Positions 17,954-26,186 of a stretch of 64,000 bases of DNA are shown here, piece by piece. How positions within the stretch are numbered: position 1 is the stretch's first letter; each line of letters opens with the position of its first letter. The stretch lies in assembly GCA_016744905.1 (NCBI GenBank), contig JADGDM010000006.1:20020-84019 (forward strand). The letters are read 5' to 3'. The stretch comes from Sulfurimonadaceae bacterium. Its GTDB lineage: Bacteria > Campylobacterota > Campylobacteria > Campylobacterales > Sulfurimonadaceae. The position numbers and the translations under genes were made by a program. The notes beneath the pieces were generated by a model. The model was not told the origin of the DNA, made no database searches, and worked only from the letters and a program-made list of their open reading frames with translations.

Positions 17954-18931
17954 ATGTCCGAGAAACAGACAAGATACCAAAGTATTGACAAAAAATATCT
18001 CACAGAAGGCGAAACAGTAGCCTTTGACATCTATGTCGCCAATGAAGCAAAAACGGCTATGAGTGTTTTTTTACAAACTGGATCTATTATCACTGGGGAT
18101 GACAAAGTACGCTTACGCGAACTGGAAAAAGTCTTCATCAATGATAATGAGTCCGTCTCTTATGATGAGTACCTCAATAGACATATTCAGTACATCGCAG
18201 AGCATTCTGAAGTTCCTACTGAAAAAAAATCTGCTATCGTCTATCAAAAGGCGGCAAAAGCGGTTGAAGACATGTTTAAAAATCCAGAATCACTGGCCAA
18301 TGTAGAAAAAGGTGAAGCTGTTGTAGGTGAGTTTATTGACATCATCTTGCATGATGATTTTGCTATCGAATCCCTTATGAAAATTACAGCGCATGATTAT
18401 TACACCCACACCCACTCTATCAATGTTAGTATTTATACACTTGCACTGGGTGAGTTTATTGGAGTTAAGGGCAAAGACTTAGAAGATTTAGGTACTTCTT
18501 CTCTTTTACACGACTTGGGTAAAAGTAAGGTTGATGCGAAAATAATCAACAAAAATGGAAAACTGACCGACGCTGAATTTGATGCAATGAAAAAACATCC
18601 AGCCTTTGGTCATGAGATAGCACTAAAGATGGGAATTACTGATAAACGTATTCTATCTGGCATCAGACACCATCATGAAAAAATGGATGGCAATGGCTAT
18701 CCTGATGGTATCAAAAAAGATAAGATTACACTTTTTGCCCGTATTATCGGAGTTTGTGATGTCTTTGATGCCCTCTCCACCAAACGCTCTTACAAAGACC
18801 CCATGAGCTCTTTTGAATCACTCGCCATTATGAAAAAGCAGATGAGTACACATCTTGATATGAAACTGGTCAATGCCTTTATAAAAATGCTTCATCAAAG
18901 TAATACACAAAAATTAGAAGGAAAACAGTGA
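17954..18931 (+). CDS. HD-GYP domain phosphodiesterase
   Basis: A cytoplasmic 325-residue protein. The N-terminal 130 residues form a helical/beta regulatory region without recognisable receiver phosphorylation motifs. The HD-GYP domain (about 135-310) has the metal-binding LLHDLGKSKV and the signature HHEKMDGNGYPDG, followed by RIIGVCDVFDALSTKRSYK. All catalytic residues appear intact, so hydrolysis of cyclic-di-GMP to GMP or pGpG is expected. It lies between yajQ (4-base gap) and an HTH/coiled-coil gene whose GTG start overlaps its stop (GTGA). It is the second c-di-GMP enzyme within 5 kb, after the GGDEF-EAL protein. Confidence 0.92.
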   Translation: MSEKQTRYQSIDKKYLTEGETVAFDIYVANEAKTAMSVFLQTGSIITGDDKVRLRELEKVFINDNESVSYDEYLNRHIQYIAEHSEVPTEKKSAIVYQKAAKAVEDMFKNPESLANVEKGEAVVGEFIDIILHDDFAIESLMKITAHDYYTHTHSINVSIYTLALGEFIGVKGKDLEDLGTSSLLHDLGKSKVDAKIINKNGKLTDAEFDAMKKHPAFGHEIALKMGITDKRILSGIRHHHEKMDGNGYPDGIKKDKITLFARIIGVCDVFDALSTKRSYKDPMSSFESLAIMKKQMSTHLDMKLVNAFIKMLHQSNTQKLEGKQ

Positions 18932-19563
18932 GTAAATTAACCATTGCGCAAGCCGCTGAACACTTTAAGATATCTAAAGAGGCCATTCATAACCGTATAA
19001 GACGAGGTTCTCTTGACTGTGTTATTGAAAATGGAATGAAATATGTTCAAATTGGAGAGACTCAAAGTGTCCCTAAAGAGACACCAACCCCTGTGCCTAA
19101 TGATTCAAAATATTACAGTTATATCGAAAAAGAGAATGAACGTCTTAAGGAAAAAATTGATGCCTTAGAGGAAGAAACTAAAAAGCTTCGCACCCAAAGA
19201 GAGCAGATGCTTATTGATGAGAAAATTAAAATAGAATCCATTTATAAAGAGCGTGATGAGCAACTTAAAAATGTACTCAATGTAGTCGCCTCAAAATTTC
19301 TTACCCATATGGATCAAGATAAAATTATCGAAGAGTCTATTACGGCTGAAATTATTGATGAAAAAGAGATTGACCTACGTATCTCACTCAAAGCATTTTT
19401 AAAACTCAAAGCGTATAAAACCAAACGTCTTCAACGTATCAAAGAGAACTTTAAAAAAGCCAGCGCGCTACATGATTCAAGACTGAGTGTAAAAAAAGGT
19501 AAAATTTATCTTGATCCTTCTAAGTATGACTACAAAGATCTGCTTAATAAAAAATCTAAATAA
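18928..19563 (+). CDS. HTH/coiled-coil DNA-binding-like protein
   Basis: 211 residues starting at GTG, overlapping the HD-GYP stop. Residues 1-45 form a MerR/excisionase-like winged helix (LTIAQAAEHFKISKEAIHNR followed by a basic turn RRGSLDC). A coiled coil spans about 65-115, rich in Lys and Glu (ENERLKEKIDALEEETKKL). The C-terminal 90 residues are helical and basic and end in lysines. I do not know a named family. The architecture suggests a DNA- or RNA-associated regulator working with the HD-GYP protein, but this is inference from the operon. Confidence 0.75.
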   Translation: MSKLTIAQAAEHFKISKEAIHNRIRRGSLDCVIENGMKYVQIGETQSVPKETPTPVPNDSKYYSYIEKENERLKEKIDALEEETKKLRTQREQMLIDEKIKIESIYKERDEQLKNVLNVVASKFLTHMDQDKIIEESITAEIIDEKEIDLRISLKAFLKLKAYKTKRLQRIKENFKKASALHDSRLSVKKGKIYLDPSKYDYKDLLNKKSK

Positions 19564-19605
19564 ATCTAGTCTGATTTATGTCAAGTTATACAATAGATAA
19601 GAGAG

Positions 19606-19611
19606 TATAAT
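19606..19611 (+). promoter_or_regulatory. -10 box giving a probably leaderless mRNA
   Basis: TATAAT ends 6 bases before the ATG at 19618, with no ribosome site between them. It is centred in a short palindrome, AGAGA...TCTCT (19600-19617). Confidence 0.5.
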
Positions 19612-19617
19612 TTCTCT

Positions 19618-20073
19618 ATGTTTATTCAAATTGTATTATATACCCATGTTTTAGCCGCAACTGCGTGGATTGGCGGTGCTTTATTATTGTTTGCCTTAGG
19701 AATCACGCTTAAGGGAAAAGAGATTCAAGACCAAGTTTATGGTCATATTGGTCCTATCTATGGCTATTATGAAACTGTATGGCTTATTGTCTTATGGATT
19801 ACTGGTCTCACCATGTTTTATCACTTCAATCTCTGGGATGTTATATTTTACGCTTCAGACACAACACTTGCTTACGCCATGACCACGAAGCTTTATCTTG
19901 TCATATTTTTGACATTTACCACCATAGTGCACATGTATATCGCACTTAAAACCCATAAAAAAACCCGCTCAAAGATACAGCATATGGTCTCACGCGCTGG
20001 ATCAATGTTGATCTTTTTCCTGAACCTCTTTATCCTCTGGTTTGCCATTATGCTACGGGCCATTCTCTCTTAG
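19618..20073 (+). CDS. Small integral membrane protein, CopD-like
   Basis: 151 residues with four predicted membrane helices, at about residues 5-28, 50-70, 88-112 and 125-148. The first helix carries HVLAATAWIGG, a pattern seen in CopD-domain and related small heme- or copper-linked membrane proteins. Other histidines (YGHIGP, FYHFNL, VHMYIALKTH) could be ligands. There is no copper operon around it. CopD-like is a tentative label, and a quinol- or heme-binding role is equally possible. Confidence 0.6.
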   Translation: MFIQIVLYTHVLAATAWIGGALLLFALGITLKGKEIQDQVYGHIGPIYGYYETVWLIVLWITGLTMFYHFNLWDVIFYASDTTLAYAMTTKLYLVIFLTFTTIVHMYIALKTHKKTRSKIQHMVSRAGSMLIFFLNLFILWFAIMLRAILS

Positions 20074-20083
20074 AAAAGTAATT

Positions 20084-20092
20084 TGCTATAAT
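20084..20092 (+). promoter_or_regulatory. Extended -10 promoter of ppiC
   Basis: TGCTATAAT, a consensus extended -10 element, lies 26 bases before the ATG. The ribosome site CAGGAG at 20108-20113 follows. Confidence 0.6.
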
Positions 20093-20118
20093 GCTGGAAA
20101 TTATTTCAGGAGACGTTC

Positions 20119-20397
20119 ATGGCAAAAGCTAGAGCAAGTCACATATTAGTAGAAACAGAAGAGAAAGCAAATGAGTTATTGGCTCAAATTAATGATGGTG
20201 CAGACTTTGCACAACTGGCAATGGAGAACTCATCATGTCCTTCAAAAGCACAAGGTGGAGATCTTGGAGAATTTAGCCCAGGCATGATGGTTCCAGAGTT
20301 TGATAAAGCAATTTTCAGCAACGAAGCCGGCTCAATTGTAGGCCCAGTTCAAACTCAGTTTGGATACCACCTAATTTCTATCACTTCAAGAAGCTAA
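20119..20397 (+). CDS. ppiC: Parvulin-type peptidyl-prolyl isomerase
   Basis: A single-domain parvulin of 92 residues with no signal peptide, therefore cytoplasmic. It has the full family pattern: ARASHILVETEEKA at the N-terminus, FAQLAMENSSCPSKAQGGDLGEF, then GMMVPEFDKAIF, and VQTQFGYHLISI at the end. E. coli PpiC is 93 residues, so the protein is full-length. It speeds cis-trans isomerisation at proline bonds. It has its own promoter and ribosome site; a large hairpin separates it from the histidine kinase gene. Confidence 0.95.
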   Translation: MAKARASHILVETEEKANELLAQINDGADFAQLAMENSSCPSKAQGGDLGEFSPGMMVPEFDKAIFSNEAGSIVGPVQTQFGYHLISITSRS

Positions 20398-20408
20398 ATT
20401 CATAAAAA

Positions 20409-20435
20409 AACTATTCTAGTTGTGCTAGAATAGTT
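20409..20435 (+). repeat. Perfect 11-bp inverted repeat abutting the kinase start codon
   Basis: AACTATTCTAG, loop TTGTG, CTAGAATAGTT. The right arm ends 2 bases before the ATG of the histidine kinase gene. A run of seven A precedes the left arm, but there is no T-tract on the plus strand after it. It may be a ppiC terminator, an operator, or an mRNA hairpin limiting kinase translation. No ribosome site is visible between the hairpin and the ATG. Confidence 0.6.
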
Positions 20436-20437
20436 GG

Positions 20438-22246
20438 ATGAAAAAACATCTTCTTTTATCATTAATTTTTATTTTTACACTCAATGCCAATCCTATTGAT
20501 ATTGGCACATTAAAAACTTCATTAAACCCTATCCCTCTTAGCAGTTACTTTTTTGATATAAATTCAACACTTAATTATGATGAAATCAAACAAACTCGAT
20601 TTTTACCTACAAACAATTATCGTCTAACCTATCCATCTAGTTTTGGCTCAAATATCTGGATGAAAATTGAGTTGGAAAACAGTTCATCAAAAGCCAAGGA
20701 AATCATCTTAGAATTTCAACAGCCACATATTGAGAACATCTATCTTTATGATGAAAAAAAGCAACTCTATCATGATGGATTTTTTCATGAAAACAGTGAC
20801 CACACACTTAATATGACTTTCAAATTAAGACTAAAAGCCAAAGAGGTAAAAGATTACTACATACAAGTTAATTCCTCATTTGCAACTATAAGAGTTGAGA
20901 TAGAGATTTATAGTCCTGAATACTTTCATGATAATGAATTAACATACCAAGCCCATCTTTTTATCTTGTATGGGGGAATGATTATCCTCATCTTATTTAA
21001 CTTTTTGACATTTTTTATGAGCAAGGAGCGCGCTTACCTTTACTATGTAGTCTTCTCCTCTATCCAACTCTATCATCAATTTTTAAAACATGGCATCGTT
21101 GATACCTATATCACAAATCTAACCCCGTATATGCTCAGTTTTTATATGCCACTCATCACCATGATACTGCTCTTTTTTATCCTCTTTACCAATAATATTT
21201 TGGATTATAGAAAATTTCCAAAGATGCAAAAAATTAATAATTATCTCATTGTTATATTAAGTATCTATACTGTCTATGCTTATCTTTTTGAGACACTGAT
21301 TAACCATAAAATATTGATTATCTATCTTTTTATCTATGTCTACTATATCTGGCAAGGAATCTATTTTTACTTTTTCAAAAAAATAAAAAGTGTCAAGTAT
21401 CATGCGCTGGGATGGACTATATTTTGGATTGCTTCCATTCTCTATGCGCTGAATGATAGAGGTGTCATCGACCTGCGTTCTGCCCCTTTTATCTACGACT
21501 ATGCGATGCTGTTTCAAATGTTTATGTTTGCGCTTGCGCTCTCCGAGAAAATAAATAGTACACGTCGTGAAAAAGAGCTTAATGATAAAAAATTAATTCA
21601 CCTTCAAGAATCACAGAAAAACATTCTAAAAGAAGAGGTCGCTAAACAGACCAAGGAGATCCAACACCGACTACATGAGAGAGAGTCTCTTCTACAAGAG
21701 CTTAATCATCGCGTCAAGAACAATATGCAAATCATCATCTCTATGTTACGTATGCAAGCCGATCAATATGGTGAAACTGAAAAAGAGATCGTTCAAATTG
21801 CTGAAAATAGAATCCGCTCCATGCTCTCTGTACATGAGCTACTTTATAGTAAAAAAGAGGATACAGTTTTAAGTGGGCAAGAGTATTTAACACTGCTCAT
21901 AAAACAGGTTAGTCTCTCTTATGCTATCAATGCACAACAGTTGAGTGTAGAGATAGAAGATATCACTTTGGAAATGCAAAGAATGGTACTCATTGGTTTT
22001 GTTTTAAATGAACTACTGAGCAATGCCATCAAACATGCTAGAAGAGAAAAAAGCTTATTTATAGAGATTAAGTTGTATCAAGAAGGTGAGAAAATTATTC
22101 TACTCATTCATGACAATGGTGAGCAATATGAAATCACAAAAGAGGGTCTCGGAACACTCTTTGTGGATGCTGTGGTAGATGAGCAGTTAAAAGGTAATGT
22201 TACACGTCATTTTGAAGATGGCTACCTTGTACAAGTAACAATATAA
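20438..22246 (+). CDS. 7TMR-DISM sensor histidine kinase (HisKA_2 type)
   Basis: 602 residues. A signal peptide (1-18) leads into a periplasmic 7TMR-DISM extracellular domain of type 2 (about 25-155), a jelly-roll fold thought to bind carbohydrate-like ligands. Seven membrane helices follow (about 168-375). A coiled coil then joins to a HisKA_2 dimerisation domain with the phospho-acceptor ELNHRVKNN at about 421-429. The ATPase domain has VLNELLSNAIKHA (N box) and LLIHDNGEQYE (G1 box). It is paired with the response regulator 10 bases downstream. The ligand is unknown. The start codon is abutted by an inverted repeat. Confidence 0.88.
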   Translation: MKKHLLLSLIFIFTLNANPIDIGTLKTSLNPIPLSSYFFDINSTLNYDEIKQTRFLPTNNYRLTYPSSFGSNIWMKIELENSSSKAKEIILEFQQPHIENIYLYDEKKQLYHDGFFHENSDHTLNMTFKLRLKAKEVKDYYIQVNSSFATIRVEIEIYSPEYFHDNELTYQAHLFILYGGMIILILFNFLTFFMSKERAYLYYVVFSSIQLYHQFLKHGIVDTYITNLTPYMLSFYMPLITMILLFFILFTNNILDYRKFPKMQKINNYLIVILSIYTVYAYLFETLINHKILIIYLFIYVYYIWQGIYFYFFKKIKSVKYHALGWTIFWIASILYALNDRGVIDLRSAPFIYDYAMLFQMFMFALALSEKINSTRREKELNDKKLIHLQESQKNILKEEVAKQTKEIQHRLHERESLLQELNHRVKNNMQIIISMLRMQADQYGETEKEIVQIAENRIRSMLSVHELLYSKKEDTVLSGQEYLTLLIKQVSLSYAINAQQLSVEIEDITLEMQRMVLIGFVLNELLSNAIKHARREKSLFIEIKLYQEGEKIILLIHDNGEQYEITKEGLGTLFVDAVVDEQLKGNVTRHFEDGYLVQVTI

Positions 22247-22256
22247 GAAGGTAAAA

Positions 22257-22922
22257 ATGCACAATATTCTAATAGTAGAAGATGAAAGTATCATCGCCAT
22301 CGAGTTAAAAAAGATACTTCAAAACATTGGACAAAGTAAGATAGAACGTCTTAACACCAAGTCCAGCGCACTGAAGTATCTACAAAATAATCAAGCAGAT
22401 CTTGTACTTTTAGATATCAACTTAGAGGGGAAATTTGAAGGTATTGATATTGCCAAATATCTTCAAGTTAATCATCCAAACACCTCTATCATTTTTATCA
22501 CTGCTTACGCTGATACCAGTATATTGGAAGCGATAAGCGAGATAAAATTTTCCTCTTATATTCTCAAACCATTTAGAAGAGAGGAGCTAGAAGCGCTTTT
22601 CAAGATAGAGATACTTAAGTTAGAACAAAAGAGAAGCACTACTTTACAATTAAATAATGACTATACTTTTGATACTTTAAAGTCTATTTTACTTTTTCAG
22701 AAGCAGGAGATAAAATTAACAAAGAATGAACTACATTTTATAAAACTAATGTCCTCTAGTAAACAAAAAATAATCCCCTTTGAAACCGTAGAGCAAGAGA
22801 TATGGCAAGACAATAATGTCTCACAAAATACTCGAAGAAACCTCATCTATAAACTCAATAAAAAACTTCCATCTACGTTAATACAAACACATACTTCCCT
22901 AGGCTACAGTATTATAAAGTGA
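22257..22922 (+). CDS. Response regulator with OmpR-type winged-helix output
   Basis: 221 residues. The receiver domain (1-120) has the acidic pocket VEDES, the phospho-acceptor Asp53 in LLDINLEG, the switch threonine in FITAYAD, and the lysine in LKPF. The C-terminal domain (about 135-221) is a winged helix of the Trans_reg_C type (IKLTKNELHFIKLM ... SQNTRRNLIYKLNKKL). It should be phosphorylated by the kinase encoded just upstream and act as a transcription factor. Two direct repeats at its 3' end, 11 bp apart, could be its own binding site ahead of the lipoprotein genes. Confidence 0.9.
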   Translation: MHNILIVEDESIIAIELKKILQNIGQSKIERLNTKSSALKYLQNNQADLVLLDINLEGKFEGIDIAKYLQVNHPNTSIIFITAYADTSILEAISEIKFSSYILKPFRREELEALFKIEILKLEQKRSTTLQLNNDYTFDTLKSILLFQKQEIKLTKNELHFIKLMSSSKQKIIPFETVEQEIWQDNNVSQNTRRNLIYKLNKKLPSTLIQTHTSLGYSIIK

Positions 22923-22936
22923 TGCAAAAGTGATGC
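22916..22936 (+). promoter_or_regulatory. Paired direct repeats, candidate response-regulator site
   Basis: AAAGTGATGC occurs at 22916-22925 and again at 22927-22936, a period of 11 bp (one helical turn). The first copy spans the response regulator stop codon. OmpR-type regulators bind such in-phase direct repeats. The downstream target would be the lipoprotein gene at 23008. Confidence 0.4.
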
Positions 22937-23007
22937 TTTAATAGTATATTTTCACACCACATAATATTACTATACATGTAGTAAAAATTTATTCGAAGGT
23001 CTAATAT

Positions 23008-23859
23008 ATGAAAAAGAATACAGCTCTATTTCTATTACTTGCGATACTCTTCTTTACCAGCTGTTCGGATCAACAGCAAGATGATAATCCAAAAATAAAC
23101 AATAGTATTTTTACTACAAATAATGATTTTGATTCTAAAGAATCAACGCTCAGTGGTAGTTTTCAATTACGCTCGGCAGATAGTACCACGACTCTATCAG
23201 TACTTTGGGGAGGGGCCACCTCACAATATAGAGGTTTAATTATGACACTTGTACCGGATACATATTCTGGAAGTATAAACTTACTTCAAGGGTGTAGTGA
23301 ATGTATTCAGATTTATATTTCTGAACTGAATATTAACAGTACTGACTATGTATATTCACATAAGGCAGCATCACTAAATAATTTCGCCCCTTCTCAATTT
23401 GATTTAAATGACTTTAATTTTGTCGATGGAAGTATTGACACCATTAATGCTAATGAAATTGGATTGAAATACAAAGACTGGAAAGTACAAGACTCTCAAG
23501 GGAGTATTCTTCTAAGTAATTTTAACTACAAAAGAACTTCTGAATATACAGCCCATCTCGAGGTCTCTTTAAGTATGGAAAATGTTCTCTTAAAAAATGA
23601 TAATGAAGAGACACTGACACTTACTGGCTCTGTCCAATTTACAGCAGATGACACAACTCCCCCACCACCAACTACTACAAACCCAGAAGATAGTAATGGA
23701 TGTAGTACCTACAGTAGTTCAATTACTGACCCTCAAATAAAACCACTATGCCAAGCTGCATGGTCATACTCCTGTAGTGGAGACACCCAACTTGTTCAAC
23801 AAAGTTGCGCCACACTTGAAGGATGGAATGAAAAATCAAATTGTTCCTATTGTCAGTGA
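23008..23859 (+). CDS. Hypothetical lipoprotein with Cys-rich C-terminus
   Basis: 283 residues. The signal ends in a lipobox with the lipidated Cys19 (FFTSC), so the protein is probably membrane-anchored in the periplasm. The body (about 45-215) is Ser/Thr/Asn-rich and beta-strand-like. A threonine/proline linker (TTPPPPTTTNP, about 220-230) leads to a C-terminal module of about 53 residues with six cysteines, likely disulphide-bonded. I do not recognise the family. The gene is A+T-rich compared with its neighbours. It follows the two-component pair and precedes another lipoprotein gene by 42 bases, so the two are probably cotranscribed. Confidence 0.75.
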   Translation: MKKNTALFLLLAILFFTSCSDQQQDDNPKINNSIFTTNNDFDSKESTLSGSFQLRSADSTTTLSVLWGGATSQYRGLIMTLVPDTYSGSINLLQGCSECIQIYISELNINSTDYVYSHKAASLNNFAPSQFDLNDFNFVDGSIDTINANEIGLKYKDWKVQDSQGSILLSNFNYKRTSEYTAHLEVSLSMENVLLKNDNEETLTLTGSVQFTADDTTPPPPTTTNPEDSNGCSTYSSSITDPQIKPLCQAAWSYSCSGDTQLVQQSCATLEGWNEKSNCSYCQ

Positions 23860-23901
23860 TATTAAGAAATTATGAACTCAACATTATATAAAGGCTAAAA
23901 A

Positions 23902-26181
23902 ATGAAAACATTAAAGAAAACAAAAACGCTGCTTGTCTCAATCACTGTAACAAGCTTGTTCATCCTTGGATGTGGAGATGAATCTACATCTCAACCAACA
24001 ATTAATCCAATAAAAATAGACGTTGTAGACGATACTAATACTTCTGAGGATAATCCTCTAGTCACTAATAGAAGGTTTATACGAGATGATATAGCCAATA
24101 TTATTAGAGATACCAATACCTCTTTGATATGGCAAGATAATCAAGAAGTCGGAACCATTACAAAGATGTGGGTTACTGATGATAAGTATCCTGTGACTAC
24201 TGACACAGTATACCAACTAGATGACACTTCTGGAGATACAGCAACAACCTACTGTACGGATCTTACACTTGGAGATATTAGTAACTGGAGACTGCCAACC
24301 AAAGATGAGCTTTCTAGCCTAATAGTAAGTACTCAAACACCAAAAATAGACAAAGCATTTCTATATATGGCAGAAACTCAAAATAATTTTTGGACATCTT
24401 CAGAAACATCAGAAGAGACCATAGGTCTTTCAAATGATATTATAGATGCTATCACATTTGATGGATTAGAGAATTATATTTTTGCCTCAAAAAACCTTAA
24501 ACTAAAAATTCGTTGTGTTAGTGGAGAGAATGAAAACCCTTCAGAGAATATCAGAACCACAGAAAATACAACATTTACGTATAATAAAATTACATCTCAT
24601 GTATTTAAAGACCCAATAAGTCACTTTCCTGAATTTTCAACCAATGCTGATAATAATATAGTTGTATTCAGTAGTTATCAAAATCCTTTTAATTCTCAAG
24701 ATGATAATTTAACTAATGACATATATCTTTATGATACAGAAAATGAGTTATATGAAAAAGTATCAACCGCACTCTATCCAAGTTTGGAAAGTTGTTCTTC
24801 TGTAGGCCATGCCTCATATCTAACACATCGTAGAACAGCGTATAAAGATTGGATTAATCAAAATATTAGTGATGATGGAAGTTTAATTGTATTTTTAGCA
24901 TCCTCTCCAACATTTACAGATGGCGTTGAAACCAAACATTGTAGTGATTTTATCGTTTTATACAATAGATCCACTCAAACACAAGAAGTGATTCAAAGCG
25001 ATCTCTATTCTGGTATAAATTCAGTTGGTATTAGTGGAAATGGAAAAGTCATCTTTTTTACTTCTAGTGATGAAACTTTAATGATGAGTTTTAATGGTGT
25101 AGATAGTTATGCCGATGCTCAAAATCAACTTTATATGTACAATATAGAAACAAAAAATACAAGTTGGATAGGAACGTATCAATATAACTACGCAACCGAT
25201 ACTGTCGATAAGTATAGAAAAAACAACTATGATATGATGTATTATATTAACAAAGATGCCACTGATATATTATATACGGCAAATTTTTATATACATAAAT
25301 ATAATATTTCGACTGAAACACATACCCTTATTGATGTAAATAATAATAATGAGGTTGGAAGACAAAATACTTATCCAGAACGTTCAATGTATCCAAGTAT
25401 GACAGCCGATGGGCGGTACGTAACTTTTATGTCCGAAGCAGATAATTTAGGAAATCCTAATGCTAATCGTACTATTTACTTAAGAGATACCCTTGAATCT
25501 AATACTTCAATATTTAAATTTGAAGATTTAAATATTGATTATACTAGACCAGCAATTGGTAATAATGGAAGATATCTTTATTTTGTTGGTAATCCAAATT
25601 TAGACTCTATTAACCCTTCCCGTCCAGTTTTTTCAAGATATGATATTGAAAATGACACAATGTTATTAACTCAAAATTATTCACTCTCTCAAACAACTCC
25701 ATTATATGTGGATTATAATGATACAAGTGTATTGCAGCAAACAGAAATTGGCTCCGTCAATGGTAAGCTTGTCAAATCAGATATAGATCAAAACTTAACA
25801 ATATCAACATTAATACAAAAAGGATTTGATGGTATTTATGAAAGTGTACATTTTTCAGATACAAAATATTATTTAGAATTTGAAGAAGGAAAACTAATTG
25901 AGTCATATGGTTTATTTGACTCTGGATGTCGAGCAGGATTACTCAGAGATAATGTAGAAACTAAAGATATGAATTTTGTAATGATCATAGACCCAAAAAC
26001 AGGTTTTGAACAACTTATCGGTGATATACTAATTATTTCTGATTTAAATATTAGCTATGGAAAAGTATTTCCCATAGGATTAGTAGATACTGATTATAAC
26101 TCTTTTCAATCTTATGCATTATATGGGTCATATAATTATAAAGTAGATGCACTTCCTGATTCGTGTATCAATTTGAATTGA
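23902..26181 (+). CDS. Large lipoprotein with DUF1566 and beta-propeller-like regions
   Basis: 759 residues with a lipoprotein signal (lipobox ILGC, Cys24). Residues about 65-210 fit the DUF1566/Lcl C-terminal pattern: LIWQDNQ, WRLPTKDELSSLI, NFWTSSE and a closing IRCVSG. From about 230 to 620 there are repeated blade-like blocks with the TolB/PD40 flavour (MTADGRYVTFMSEADNLG, GNNGRYLYFVG, SGNGKVIFFTSS), suggesting a beta-propeller. The gene is strongly A+T-rich in third positions and has no GCGCGC hexamer, unlike most of the window. AAAGG precedes the ATG. Function unknown; surface or periplasmic binding is inference. Confidence 0.78.
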   Translation: MKTLKKTKTLLVSITVTSLFILGCGDESTSQPTINPIKIDVVDDTNTSEDNPLVTNRRFIRDDIANIIRDTNTSLIWQDNQEVGTITKMWVTDDKYPVTTDTVYQLDDTSGDTATTYCTDLTLGDISNWRLPTKDELSSLIVSTQTPKIDKAFLYMAETQNNFWTSSETSEETIGLSNDIIDAITFDGLENYIFASKNLKLKIRCVSGENENPSENIRTTENTTFTYNKITSHVFKDPISHFPEFSTNADNNIVVFSSYQNPFNSQDDNLTNDIYLYDTENELYEKVSTALYPSLESCSSVGHASYLTHRRTAYKDWINQNISDDGSLIVFLASSPTFTDGVETKHCSDFIVLYNRSTQTQEVIQSDLYSGINSVGISGNGKVIFFTSSDETLMMSFNGVDSYADAQNQLYMYNIETKNTSWIGTYQYNYATDTVDKYRKNNYDMMYYINKDATDILYTANFYIHKYNISTETHTLIDVNNNNEVGRQNTYPERSMYPSMTADGRYVTFMSEADNLGNPNANRTIYLRDTLESNTSIFKFEDLNIDYTRPAIGNNGRYLYFVGNPNLDSINPSRPVFSRYDIENDTMLLTQNYSLSQTTPLYVDYNDTSVLQQTEIGSVNGKLVKSDIDQNLTISTLIQKGFDGIYESVHFSDTKYYLEFEEGKLIESYGLFDSGCRAGLLRDNVETKDMNFVMIIDPKTGFEQLIGDILIISDLNISYGKVFPIGLVDTDYNSFQSYALYGSYNYKVDALPDSCINLN

Positions 26182-26186
26182 TACAC
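26163..26186. terminator. Hairpin between convergent genes
   Basis: GTGTATCAA / TTGATACAC, a perfect 9-bp stem with a 6-base loop, spans the lipoprotein stop codon and ends just before the radical SAM stop. No T-run follows on either strand, so it is a probable but not classical terminator. Confidence 0.5.
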
